From Gemmatimonadota bacterium (lineage in GTDB: Bacteria; Gemmatimonadota; Gemmatimonadetes; Gemmatimonadales; Gemmatimonadaceae), in assembly GCA_003134685.1 (NCBI GenBank), contig PLCA01000007.1, positions 118,175-170,984 on the forward strand: a stretch of DNA of 52,810 bases, in the 5' to 3' direction. The position numbers were made by a program, and so were the translations under genes. The notes under the pieces are model-generated. The model searched no databases. It worked only from the letters and a program-made list of their open reading frames with translations, and was not told where the DNA came from. Positions 36,171 to 44,536 of the stretch are shown one piece after another. Position 1 is the first letter of the stretch, and every line of letters begins with the position of its first letter.

Positions 36171-37079
36171 TCAATCCTCAAATGCCTCGCGCTGCTTCTT
36201 CCGAACGCGACGAAGCTCGTAGACCTGTGCCACCTCGCCGCCGATGATGAAAATGAAGGAGGCGTAGTAGACCCAGACTACGGTCAACACCAATGCAGCG
36301 ACCGTGCCGCTATAGAAGGAGCCGGGGTTAAAAGAGCGCACATAGGCCGAAAAAGCCCGTTTTGCCACCTCCAGCATGACGCCCGTGAACAGCGCGGCGA
36401 TCAGAGCGGTCTTCCAGCGTATTTTGCGGTGGGGCAGGAACTTGTAGAGCGAGAAGAACATCGTCGCTATGAACGAGAATGCCAGCAACTGGCCGAGGTT
36501 GTACTCGAGCTGGCCCATCAGCTCCTTCCGAATGCCAAGGTCGGCGAGAACCAGCACCCCGCGCGTGGTGGCGATCGCGAGGTAGGCGCTGAGCGCCGTG
36601 TAAGCGACGAGGAGGAGGCTCGAGACGAGCGTCATCTCGATGTCGAAGATCTTGCCCGCGATTATGCCGCGATCGGTGTCAATATCGAAGATCGCCGCCA
36701 GCACCGTGCGGAGGGATCCGAACAGGCGCGTCGAGAACCACACGAAGCCAATGGCGCTGTACACTCCGAGCGAGCCGCGCCGCTTGATGACCTCATCCAG
36801 AATCCCCGCCGCCGGCCCCGAGTCCCCCGGCGGATGCGATGGAAGAAACTTGTCGACGATGGTGAGCACTTCCGCCGACGTCGTGTCGGGCGACTGGTTG
36901 AGCAGATAAACCAGGGCGGTCGCGAGCAGCAGGAAGAACGGGACAGCGGCGAGGAGGATGTTGAACGCGATTCCGCCCGCCAGAAAAAAAACGTTGTCTT
37001 CGCCGCTGTTGTCCCAGACTCGCTTCGCGTAGTCGCGAAGCAGCCAACCGAGCCGGGCCGCGAGCCCGCGCTGCGGCAC
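36171..37079 (-). CDS. YihY/BrkB-family inner-membrane protein
   Basis: 302 aa, GTG start sharing its first base with the YtxH stop. About six membrane helices. Family blocks include DNVFFLAGGIAFNILLAAVPFFLLL, SLGVYSAIGFVWFSTRLFGSLRTVL and TVVWVYYASFIFIIGGEVAQVYE near the C terminus. Function of the family is unsettled; it was once misnamed ribonuclease BN. The C terminus is basic and cytoplasmic. Confidence 0.9.
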   Translation of the reverse strand: MPQRGLAARLGWLLRDYAKRVWDNSGEDNVFFLAGGIAFNILLAAVPFFLLLATALVYLLNQSPDTTSAEVLTIVDKFLPSHPPGDSGPAAGILDEVIKRRGSLGVYSAIGFVWFSTRLFGSLRTVLAAIFDIDTDRGIIAGKIFDIEMTLVSSLLLVAYTALSAYLAIATTRGVLVLADLGIRKELMGQLEYNLGQLLAFSFIATMFFSLYKFLPHRKIRWKTALIAALFTGVMLEVAKRAFSAYVRSFNPGSFYSGTVAALVLTVVWVYYASFIFIIGGEVAQVYELRRVRKKQREAFED

Positions 37080-37501
37080 TAGCTGTCTTTGTAAGCCGCT
37101 TTGCTTTCGGCGATGCGCTGCTCCAGCTCGCCGCGCGCTTCACGAGCCGCGGCCCGCCCGGCGTGGAACGCGTTAGTCACCCGTCGCTTCTTGTCGTCGA
37201 CGGCGTCGAGTGTCGCCTCGATGCGCTCCCCGACAGTGGCGCGGACTTCGTCGAACTTGTCGGCGACCGTGCCGCTCACGTCCGCGACGAAATCCTGGGC
37301 CGCATCCTGCGCCCTCCGGGCCCGTCGGGCGATGCCACGGCGAGTCTCCTCGCCGCTCTGCGGAGCGAAAAGGAGCGCTACCCCAGCGCCAAGCGCGAGC
37401 CCAATGAGGAGTGGGCCGATTCCAGCTTCGCGTCTTTCGACGATGACGTAAGGCCCGCCATAGTTTTGCTCGTCGTCATCGTACAGATCGTCCTCGTCCA
37501 T
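37079..37501 (-). CDS. YtxH-domain protein
   Basis: 140 aa. An acidic N terminus (MDEDDLYDDDEQ), one membrane-like segment (IGPLLIGLALGAGVALLFAPQSGEETR, the YtxH signature), then a long charged helix with apolipoprotein/late-embryogenesis-like repeats. Related proteins are general-stress induced. Translationally tied to the BrkB gene. Confidence 0.85.
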   Translation of the reverse strand: MDEDDLYDDDEQNYGGPYVIVERREAGIGPLLIGLALGAGVALLFAPQSGEETRRGIARRARRAQDAAQDFVADVSGTVADKFDEVRATVGERIEATLDAVDDKKRRVTNAFHAGRAAAREARGELEQRIAESKAAYKDS

Positions 37502-37518
37502 TCCCTTCCTCCGATTCG

Positions 37519-39048
37519 TTAACGCTTCTTTGGCTTGGCCTTGCCTGGGCTCCCCGACGCTTTGACTGGAGCCTTCGCACTTTTTCCGGCTGGTGCCGAT
37601 GATTCGGACGCCCTGGCCACGCGTGGCGCGCCGTTGGCCGCGCCTACCGCCCCCTGCCCCTCAGTGGCCTTCCCATTGAGAAGCGATGCAATCTCCGCGC
37701 GAACGTCGGCGGGGGTCATTCCCACCACGGTCGCGGTGCGCGCGTAATCGCCGTTGGTCGAGGCAAAGGCGCGAAGCACCAGCTGACGACGGGTATCCGC
37801 CAGCGTCGCCCCGGGCGGAACCGTGATCGAAGCATTGGCCTCCTGACCGCGACGGAGATGGCGCGGCATGATGTCGGCCGCCTTGATCTTGTCGCCGCGC
37901 GTCATGATTACCGCCCGCTCGACCGCGTTCTTCAGCTCGCGCACGTTACCCTGCCAGTTGTGCGAGAGAATCCATTCCCACGCCGCATCGTCGAAGCCAG
38001 TCATCGGCTTGCCGTTCTGCTCCGCGAAGCGCACGAGAAACTCGTTTGCGAGCAGCTTGATGTCGCCAACCCGCTCGCGGAGCGGCGGGAGAAACAGCTC
38101 GACCACGGCGAGACGATAGTACAGATCCTCGCGCAGGTCCCCGTCGGCAAGCGCCTTCTGGAGATCGCGATTGGTCGCGGCGAGGATGCGAATGTCCACC
38201 TCGATTTCTTTCTTGCCGCCGAGTCGCCTGATGGTTCGCGACTCGATCGCGCGAAGCAGCTTCACCTGAATGTCGGGTGGCATCTCCGCCACTTCGTCGA
38301 GAAAGATCGTTCCGCCATCAGCCATCTCGAACGCGCCGGGCTTCTCGTTGGTCGAGCCGGTGAAGGCACCCTTCTCGTGCCCGAACAGCTCGTTCTCGAG
38401 GATGTCCTTGGGAAGCGCCGCGCAGTTGAGGGCGAAGAACGGACCCTTCGCTCTCTCGCTCTTGGCGTGGATCGCCCGGGCGACAAGCTCCTTGCCCGTG
38501 CCCGACTCGCCGAAGATCAATACGCTGGCAGTCGAGGGAGCGACGGCTTCGATGATCTGGTAAACGGCCCGCATCTCTTCTGATTGTCCCGTCAGCTCGC
38601 CGAAGTGCGTGAGCCCTTCGAGCTTGGACGACAGCTCTCGGTTTTTCTGCTGCACGTTGAACTTCTCGAGCGCCTTCGGAATGAGCGCCTTGAGGCGATT
38701 CAGCTTGTCGGCGGTGAGCGGCTTTTCGACGTAGTCGTACGCGCCTTCGCGCATCGCCTGCACCGCCGAATCGACCGTTGCCTGGCCGGTGACGATAATG
38801 CACTCGGTCGGGATGGCGCGGAGCTGCAGCTCCTTAAGCAGCGCGAGCCCATCCACTTTCGGCATTTTCAGATCGGCGAGCACGATACCAAAAGCCTCGG
38901 CGACGAGCTGGTCAAGCGCCTTCTGGCCATCGACGGCGACCGCGACCTCGTATCCTTCGTCGCGCAAAATGGCGCTCAACCCTTCTGTAATAGAACGGTC
39001 GTCGTCCGCGATGAGTACTTTGGCGCGCTTTATCTCAGGCTTTGGAAT
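37519..39048 (-). CDS. NtrC-family sigma-54-type response regulator, apparent ATT start
   Basis: 509 aa if begun at ATT 39048. Receiver domain with acidic pocket IADDD (15-17), phospho-acceptor Asp59 in VLADLKMP and the conserved Lys in YVEKPL. The AAA+ domain has Walker A GESGTGKE, Walker B and GGTIFLDEV. The sigma-54 loop reads GAFTGS where GAFTGA is usual. A Fis-like helix-turn-helix is followed by a basic Ala/Lys tail. The first ATG, GTG or TTG in frame (TTG 38979) would remove the first receiver strand and acidic pocket. ATT 39046-39048 instead follows AAGGA (39056-39060) by 7 nt and overlaps the upstream gene by 14 bp. Confidence 0.88.
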   Translation of the reverse strand: MPKPEIKRAKVLIADDDRSITEGLSAILRDEGYEVAVAVDGQKALDQLVAEAFGIVLADLKMPKVDGLALLKELQLRAIPTECIIVTGQATVDSAVQAMREGAYDYVEKPLTADKLNRLKALIPKALEKFNVQQKNRELSSKLEGLTHFGELTGQSEEMRAVYQIIEAVAPSTASVLIFGESGTGKELVARAIHAKSERAKGPFFALNCAALPKDILENELFGHEKGAFTGSTNEKPGAFEMADGGTIFLDEVAEMPPDIQVKLLRAIESRTIRRLGGKKEIEVDIRILAATNRDLQKALADGDLREDLYYRLAVVELFLPPLRERVGDIKLLANEFLVRFAEQNGKPMTGFDDAAWEWILSHNWQGNVRELKNAVERAVIMTRGDKIKAADIMPRHLRRGQEANASITVPPGATLADTRRQLVLRAFASTNGDYARTATVVGMTPADVRAEIASLLNGKATEGQGAVGAANGAPRVARASESSAPAGKSAKAPVKASGSPGKAKPKKR

Positions 39049-39487
39049 GGCTTCTTCCTTCTGGTAAGATGGTTAATATAACGCTCGGGCCGTGCTGCTC
39101 GACGCCAACGCCAATGCGGCTCGCCAGACGTTCGATATCGGACAAAACAGCAGCCGCGGCGTCGCCATAAATCATTAATTCGATTCGACTTCCAGCGCCA
39201 TGTCCGCCGGGCTCCTTGAGCGTTCCGGCCGCCTGCGCCGCCAGTACCGACCCCACGAACGCGAGCAGTCCATCGGTCAGCTTGCTTGCCTCCTCAACCT
39301 GAGCCGACGCGCGCTCGGCGAACGCTGTCAGCTCTATTGCCGGTCCTTCGCGCCCAGCCCTGCTGCGCACGACCTCGACATTAACCGCGACGCCACTGAG
39401 GGCGTTCCTGAGCTCGTGCCCCGCCCGCCGGATTATCTCACGAACAGCCTCAGGAGCTTCCTTTGCCTGTCGACGAGCGTCAGTCAC
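39035..39487 (-). CDS. Minimal histidine-kinase-like (DHp-only) protein
   Basis: 150 aa, GTG start overlapping the aldolase stop by 8 bp. Residues about 16-75 form a dimerisation/phosphotransfer-like helical hairpin with the H-box GHELRNALSG. The C-terminal part (GSRIELMIYGDAAAAVLSD to VILTILPEG) has a beta-alpha pattern like the end of a HATPase domain. N, G1, F and G2 boxes are absent. It probably cannot bind ATP, so it may be a phosphotransfer or docking partner, in the manner of Spo0B. It is overlapped by the NtrC-type regulator gene, its obvious partner. Confidence 0.75.
   Translation of the reverse strand: MTDARRQAKEAPEAVREIIRRAGHELRNALSGVAVNVEVVRSRAGREGPAIELTAFAERASAQVEEASKLTDGLLAFVGSVLAAQAAGTLKEPGGHGAGSRIELMIYGDAAAAVLSDIERLASRIGVGVEQHGPSVILTILPEGRSHSKA
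39046..39060 (-). promoter_or_regulatory. Shine-Dalgarno and ATT start of the NtrC-type gene
   Basis: AAGGA at 39056-39060 lies 7 nt before ATT at 39046-39048, inside the last codons of the histidine-kinase-like gene. An in-frame TAA upstream limits the frame to eight codons before the ATT. None of those codons, nor the next 22 codons after the ATT, is ATG, GTG, TTG or CTG. Confidence 0.6.
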
Positions 39488-40883
39488 TCAGATCCGCGTC
39501 ATCTGGTGCTGCTTCAACCACGGCGAGATCCGGGTGCGGCTGCGGCTTGTGCTGCTCGATAGGCTTGACGAAACGATCGACAGTCTCGCGCGTGTTGACC
39601 ACCGCCAGCTGCGTGAACAGAAAGCTGAACTTCTCATCGTAGGCCTTGGCGAGACGCGCTTTCACGTCGGCCGGCAGATCCCAGAACCTTTTCTTGAACG
39701 GGCCAATCGCCTTTTTCCGGGTCTTGTAAATGAACTGTTCGTCGGTATCGGTTGGCTTCCGCTCGTCCTTCGCGTTCACGTGGAGCCACTCGTAGATCTC
39801 CTTGCGCAGCGCGTCCGGGATGTTGTCGAACAACATCGTCTGGAAGTTCGTCGCGAGGTGGATCTCCGCGGTTTCCGTGCGCGGGAAATTGTGGAACGCT
39901 GTGTCGGGGAGCGTCGACGCGCCGTGCTGAACCGCGCCGGCCAGCCCGTACTTCTCACGCGCGATCTTCGAGAGCTTGGCGAGCGTGTCGAAATCGATCT
40001 TGACGTCGGCAATGCTGCCGTCGGCGAGCACGACGCCGCCGTGCGTCGTTCCTGACTGCACGCTGATCTTTGACAGCCCCTCCGTGCCGGGCGAGCGCTT
40101 CGCGAGCGTCGCGTTGAAGCCGTCCATGTAGGTCACGAGCTCCTCGACGGTCGAATTCTCGGTGCCGACCTCGCCGATCTCGCCGCCGATCGAGATGTTC
40201 ACGCCCTTTGGCTGCAACCCTCTCACCGTGAGCGCGAGCTCGACTCCCTGCTCGTAATTCGTCCGCTGCTGTTCGTTGAGCGTCGGCTTCGAGAGATCAA
40301 CCAGAGTCGAAGTGTCGACGTCGATGTTGTAAAAGCCCGCCGCAATGGCTTCGCGCGCGAGCTGCTTCACGCCATTCACTTCGGTGACCGGATCAACGGC
40401 GAACTTCTTGACGCTGACCTGGAAGTGGTCGCCCTGAATAAAGATCGGCCCACGGAACCCTTCGCGCAGCGCTGCCGCCATCATCACGGCTACGTACTCG
40501 GACGGCCGCTGATCCGTATACGCGATCTCCGAGCGCGCTATCTCCAGGATCAGCGCTCCGACCTTGAGCCTGACGGCGGACCGGAAGATCGAGCGGCCGG
40601 TGTCGTACGCCATGCCGCGAATGTTCATAGCGGGAACGGTGAAGCCACCAGTCAGGCCCCTGCCCCGGGATAGATACAGATCGTGGATCGACGACGGCCG
40701 CACGCCCACCGCTTGCCCGATCTCCCAGATCAGCCAGCGCGCGTCCTCTCGGTCGTCGGGCTCTCCGAATACCGCGGTGTACACGAGCTTGTCCATCGCC
40801 GGAGATGCGATCGCGGACTCGTCGTGAACGGTGACTCTGCCGTCGAGGACGCTTACAGCCTTGTTGAATGGATTGATGAACAT
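39480..40883 (-). CDS. Class II fructose-bisphosphate aldolase family protein
   Basis: 467 aa from ATG 40883 (MFINPFNKAV); a TTG at 40919 would add 12 residues. Barrel blocks: GGFTVPAMNIRG, GPIFIQGDHFQVS (metal/proton-transfer Asp-His), GFYNIDVDTSTLVD, NISIGGEIGEVG (metal Glu) and GLAGAVQHGASTLP (metal His). It is longer than E. coli FbaA because of a C-terminal helical region. It reversibly splits fructose 1,6-bisphosphate. The gene neighbours pgi, pyk and tal, which supports the glycolytic role, though tagatose-type activity cannot be excluded. Confidence 0.87.
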   Translation of the reverse strand: MFINPFNKAVSVLDGRVTVHDESAIASPAMDKLVYTAVFGEPDDREDARWLIWEIGQAVGVRPSSIHDLYLSRGRGLTGGFTVPAMNIRGMAYDTGRSIFRSAVRLKVGALILEIARSEIAYTDQRPSEYVAVMMAAALREGFRGPIFIQGDHFQVSVKKFAVDPVTEVNGVKQLAREAIAAGFYNIDVDTSTLVDLSKPTLNEQQRTNYEQGVELALTVRGLQPKGVNISIGGEIGEVGTENSTVEELVTYMDGFNATLAKRSPGTEGLSKISVQSGTTHGGVVLADGSIADVKIDFDTLAKLSKIAREKYGLAGAVQHGASTLPDTAFHNFPRTETAEIHLATNFQTMLFDNIPDALRKEIYEWLHVNAKDERKPTDTDEQFIYKTRKKAIGPFKKRFWDLPADVKARLAKAYDEKFSFLFTQLAVVNTRETVDRFVKPIEQHKPQPHPDLAVVEAAPDDADLSD

Positions 40884-40969
40884 GTTAGTGAAACTCGTGT
40901 GGCTCGGGGGCTCTCGCAAGGTCCACGAAATTTACTGAAGACTACCCGCTAACGGCGTCTTCAGTTTTC

Positions 40970-42346
40970 TCAAACTGTCCAGCGGGGATCGCTCTTTGGA
41001 AGCGATTCCCACTCCTTCTTTGCGCTGTCCGCCCCCGGCCTGCCCAAAAGGGCGTAAGCGAACTGTTTTCCGAGCTCCACGCCCGGCTGATTGAAAGCGT
41101 CGATCCCGTACAGCTGTCCGGCGTACGCCGTCGCGATCTCGAGGAGCATCATCAGCTGGCCGACGTGCGCCGCATCGACGCGGTCCAGGTGAATCGTCAT
41201 GTTGGGCCGCTCGCGCCGGGCCAGCGCGCCGGCTGTGGCGCGCTGCTCGATGTCAATCAGCTCGCCGAGCGAATGACCAGCCAGATAGCCGAGCTCTTTC
41301 ACGTCGGCAAAAGCCGCCGGGATTTTCACGTCCGTCGAGCGCTCCTTTACCGCGACGAACGTCACAGTCTTATCGGCTGGCCCTTCCATGAAGAGCTGCA
41401 CCTGGGCGTGTTGGTCGGTCGCACCGACCGCCGCCAGCGGCGTGGATCCCACGGAAGTCCCGTCGGTCCGCTTCTTTCCTAGACTCTCTGCCCAGAGCTG
41501 GACGAACCACGCCGCGAAATCACGCAGTGGATCCGAGTATGGCATGAACACGGCGATCGATTTTTTCAGCTGTGTGTCGGAGAGCCACTGAAGCATCGCG
41601 TACACGCCCGCCGGATTCGCCGCGAGCTCCGCTTTGTCACAGCGGCTGGCCATCTCGCCGGCGCCAGACAGCAGAGATTTTACGTCGATGCCGATGAGCG
41701 CCGCCGGCAGTGTCCCGACCGGAGTCAGCACACTGAACCGACCACCCACGCTCGGCGGAATGTCGACCGCCGGCACCTTGAGCCGCTCAGCCAATGGCCG
41801 CAGCGCACCTTGCTTCGGATCGGTGACGAACACCATCTGCTTCGCGACATCCAGCTTCGCCGACGTGATTCGATCGTGCACGATGAGGAACTGCGCCATG
41901 GTCTCGGCCGTTCCACCGGATTTGGACGTGACGATGAACAGCGTGCGGGCGAATTGGAGCCGCCCGAGCAGCGCCGCGATCGTCTCGGGATCGACGTTGT
42001 CGAGCACGTGAAGGCGAGGGTACCCGCCGCGCGCCTTGTCATCGAGCATGTTCCAGCCACTCGGCCGAAGCGCGGTGCGCAGAGCGATTGGGCCGAGCGC
42101 GGAGCCGCCGATGCCGAGGATCACCACATCGTCGTACTTGCCACGCGCCGCCGAGGCGAACGTGGTCACCTGGTCGAGCAGCCGCTTGTCGCTTGGCAAA
42201 TCGACGAACCCAACCGTGCCGCTGCCTCGCAGTGAATCGAAGCCGCGCTTTGCGTCCGCGAACTGTTTCCCCGCCGCGGCCCACGCCTTCGGGTCGATCC
42301 CGCCGGGCGAGATCATCATGTTGGAGTAATCGAGTCTCAGCGTCAT
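40970..42346 (-). CDS. pgi: Glucose-6-phosphate isomerase
   Basis: 458 aa. Sugar-isomerase elements: VVILGIGGSALGPIALRTAL, FIVTSKSGGTAETMAQF, VGGRFSVLTPVGTLPAALIG, and a C-terminal block IDAFNQPGVELGKQFAYALL. It interconverts glucose-6-phosphate and fructose-6-phosphate. It begins 1 nt after the MBL-hydrolase stop and is followed by the aldolase gene. Confidence 0.95.
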   Translation of the reverse strand: MTLRLDYSNMMISPGGIDPKAWAAAGKQFADAKRGFDSLRGSGTVGFVDLPSDKRLLDQVTTFASAARGKYDDVVILGIGGSALGPIALRTALRPSGWNMLDDKARGGYPRLHVLDNVDPETIAALLGRLQFARTLFIVTSKSGGTAETMAQFLIVHDRITSAKLDVAKQMVFVTDPKQGALRPLAERLKVPAVDIPPSVGGRFSVLTPVGTLPAALIGIDVKSLLSGAGEMASRCDKAELAANPAGVYAMLQWLSDTQLKKSIAVFMPYSDPLRDFAAWFVQLWAESLGKKRTDGTSVGSTPLAAVGATDQHAQVQLFMEGPADKTVTFVAVKERSTDVKIPAAFADVKELGYLAGHSLGELIDIEQRATAGALARRERPNMTIHLDRVDAAHVGQLMMLLEIATAYAGQLYGIDAFNQPGVELGKQFAYALLGRPGADSAKKEWESLPKSDPRWTV

Positions 42347-42347
42347 T

Positions 42348-43127
42348 TCAATTGACCTGTACGGTCAGTCCGTCAAATGCAGGAGCGATACCGGACGGCA
42401 GCTCCGCCGCCAGCTCGGCGTGACCGGTGCGGTGGGTGAGGTGCGTGAGCCAGGTCTCTCGCGCGCCGATTTTCTGCGCGGCGGCCACAGCCTCCGACAC
42501 ACTGAGGTGCGTCGGGTGCGGCGTGCGGAACAGCGCGTTGAGGACGAGGACATCGACTCCGCGAAAAGCCCGAATCGCTTCATCCGGCAGCTCCTTCGCG
42601 TCCGTGATGTAGCCGAGGTTGCCAATGCGGTAGCCGTAAACGGAGGTGGGCCCGTGCGGTACCAACACCGGCGTCACGTCCACATCTCCAATGCGAAAGC
42701 TATTGCCCGGCGGAACCGGATGAGCGCGGCCTTCGGGCTTGCTCGTGCCGGGAAGAGGCCGGATGGAATCGTCGAAGATGTAGGCGAAGCGGTTCGCGAG
42801 TCGGGCCATCGACTCGGGCGGCCCGTACATCTCGATCGGAACATCGCCGCGGTCGGAGAGGGCGCGGATATCGTCTATCCCGTGGACGTGGTCTGCGTGA
42901 TCGTGCGTGAACAGAATGGCGTCCACCTTGCTGACGCTCGCGGCGATGAGCTGTAAGCGCAGCTCGGGTGGAGTGTCGATCAGAATGGTCGTGCCCCCAT
43001 CCGTCTCCACGACCGCGCCAACGCGGGTGCGCTTATCTCTGGGATCCGTCGACCTGCAGACTTCGCACGCGCATCCGATCTGCGGGATGCCAAAGCTGGT
43101 TCCTGTCCCCAGGAAGGTGAGTTTCAG
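42348..43127 (-). CDS. MBL-fold metal-dependent hydrolase (PhnP-like), apparent CTG start
   Basis: 259 aa if begun at CTG 43127. The N terminus then reads (M)KLTFLGTGTSFGIPQIGC with CACEVC, typical of PhnP/ribonuclease Z-like MBL proteins with a Cys pair. Metal motif FTHDHADHVHGIDDI, then VLVPHG, GYITDAKELPD and WLTHLTHRTGH. The first ordinary in-frame start, GTG 43010, would delete 39 residues including the first beta strand and the GTGTS loop. CTG lies in a CTGA overlap with the pyruvate kinase stop and has GGAG 5 nt upstream (43133-43136). Substrate is probably a cyclic phosphodiester or similar. Confidence 0.85.
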   Translation of the reverse strand: MKLTFLGTGTSFGIPQIGCACEVCRSTDPRDKRTRVGAVVETDGGTTILIDTPPELRLQLIAASVSKVDAILFTHDHADHVHGIDDIRALSDRGDVPIEMYGPPESMARLANRFAYIFDDSIRPLPGTSKPEGRAHPVPPGNSFRIGDVDVTPVLVPHGPTSVYGYRIGNLGYITDAKELPDEAIRAFRGVDVLVLNALFRTPHPTHLSVSEAVAAAQKIGARETWLTHLTHRTGHAELAAELPSGIAPAFDGLTVQVN

Positions 43128-44536
43128 ACCGTCTCCACCTTGAGCAGATTGGTGGTACCGGGCATGTCGAAGGGCACGCCCGCGGTGACGATGATGCGGT
43201 CTCCATTCGACGCCAGCTCTCTCCGCACGACAACATTCTTGGTCTGGTGCATCATCGCGTCGTAGTCCTCACAGTGCGGCACCAACTCCGGCACGACGCC
43301 CCACACGAGCGCTAGCTGACGGTATGTCCGCTCCTCGTCCGTCAGTGCCAGGATCGGAACCGGAGGCCGCTTAGATGCGACCACGCGCGCGGAGAACCCG
43401 CTCTTGGTGAAGACGACGACCAGAGGCGCGCCCAGCATGCCGACCGCCGCGACTGTCGCCGCGGCGATCGCGACTTCGGTGGTCACGACTCCATCGCCCT
43501 GCTCCGCGCCGGCGAAAGGAGCGACCGGCGGGTGCGTTTCGATCTCCTTGATGATCCGCGTCATCGCCTCCACCGCGAGGCGGGGGTAAGCGCCGGCGGC
43601 CGTCTCGGCCGACAGCATCACGGCGTCGGTTCCATCGATGATCGCGTTGGCGACGTCGCTCGCTTCGGCGCGTGTGGGACGCGGGTGCTCGATCATCGAC
43701 TCGAGCATCTGCGTCGCGGTGATGACCGGGCGGCCGTGTTTGTTTGCCAGCCGAATGATTCGCTTCTGCGCGCCTGGCACTGCCTCGAACGGCAGCTCGA
43801 CGCCCAAGTCCCCACGCGCGACCATCACTGCATCGCTGGCGCGGACGATGGCCTCGATGTTCTGGAGGGCGACATCCTTCTCGATCTTCGCCACGACCAG
43901 CAGCCACTTCGGAATCATCTTCCGCAGCAACTCGATGTCTTCCGCGCGCCTGACGAAGCTGAGGCCGAGGTAGTCCACCTGATGCTGGACAGCGAATCGA
44001 ATGTCGGCTTCGTCCTTTTCGGTGATCGACGGGGCCGATACCTGGACGCCGGGAAGATTCAATCCCTTGTGGCTTTTGAGATCTCCGCCGTTCAGGACGC
44101 GGGCTTTAACGCGAGAGTTGCTCACGTCGAGGGAGACGAGCTCGATCAAGCCGTCGTCGATGAGGATCCTGTCGCCGACGCGTACGTCATTCGCGAGATG
44201 CTCGTAGGTAACGGGAATCTCGCCGTTCTTTTCCTGGCCCTCGTGCACGAGCACAACGTCCTCGCCGACCTTGAGCGTGATCGGCTTCGCAAGATCGCCG
44301 ATTCTGATTCGCGGGCCCTGGAGGTCGCCCAGGATGGCGATGGGCTTTCCGACCACTTCCGCGAGCCGCCGAACCATCGCAATCGTCGCGGCGTGCTGGT
44401 CGTGCGTCCCGTGCGAGAAGTTCACACGGGCGACGTTCATGCCGGCCTCGATCAGCCCGCGGATCGCATCATCTGTCGAAGTCGAGGGCCCAAGTGTGCA
44501 GACGATCTTGGTGCGGGGAGTGTAGATGCCGGTCAC
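43124..44536 (-). CDS. pyk: Pyruvate kinase
   Basis: 470 aa, GTG start in a GTGA overlap with the transaldolase stop. TKIVCTLGPSTSTDD, MNVARVNFSHGTHDQH, LGDLQGPRIRIG, the active-site block LLVVAKIEKDVALQNIEAI with MVARGDLGVELP, and TATQMLESMIEHPRPTRAEASDVANAI. C-terminal regulatory domain present. It converts phosphoenolpyruvate and ADP to pyruvate and ATP, the last step of glycolysis. Confidence 0.96.
   Translation of the reverse strand: MTGIYTPRTKIVCTLGPSTSTDDAIRGLIEAGMNVARVNFSHGTHDQHAATIAMVRRLAEVVGKPIAILGDLQGPRIRIGDLAKPITLKVGEDVVLVHEGQEKNGEIPVTYEHLANDVRVGDRILIDDGLIELVSLDVSNSRVKARVLNGGDLKSHKGLNLPGVQVSAPSITEKDEADIRFAVQHQVDYLGLSFVRRAEDIELLRKMIPKWLLVVAKIEKDVALQNIEAIVRASDAVMVARGDLGVELPFEAVPGAQKRIIRLANKHGRPVITATQMLESMIEHPRPTRAEASDVANAIIDGTDAVMLSAETAAGAYPRLAVEAMTRIIKEIETHPPVAPFAGAEQGDGVVTTEVAIAAATVAAVGMLGAPLVVVFTKSGFSARVVASKRPPVPILALTDEERTYRQLALVWGVVPELVPHCEDYDAMMHQTKNVVVRRELASNGDRIIVTAGVPFDMPGTTNLLKVETV
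43125..43136 (-). promoter_or_regulatory. Shine-Dalgarno and CTG start in a CTGA overlap
   Basis: GGAG at 43133-43136 is 5 nt before CTG 43125-43127, which overlaps the pyruvate kinase stop TGA 43124-43126. The arrangement is the same as ATGA, GTGA and TTGA junctions elsewhere in the window. That supports initiation at CTG by a terminating ribosome. Confidence 0.6.

Noticed and set aside
37519-38979. TTG 38979 as the start of the NtrC-type gene
   Set aside because: It would remove the first receiver strand and the acidic pocket residues, which are plainly encoded in frame upstream.
42348-43010. GTG 43010 as the start of the MBL hydrolase
   Set aside because: It would remove the first beta strand, the GTGTS loop and the Cys pair, all encoded in frame just upstream after a Shine-Dalgarno.
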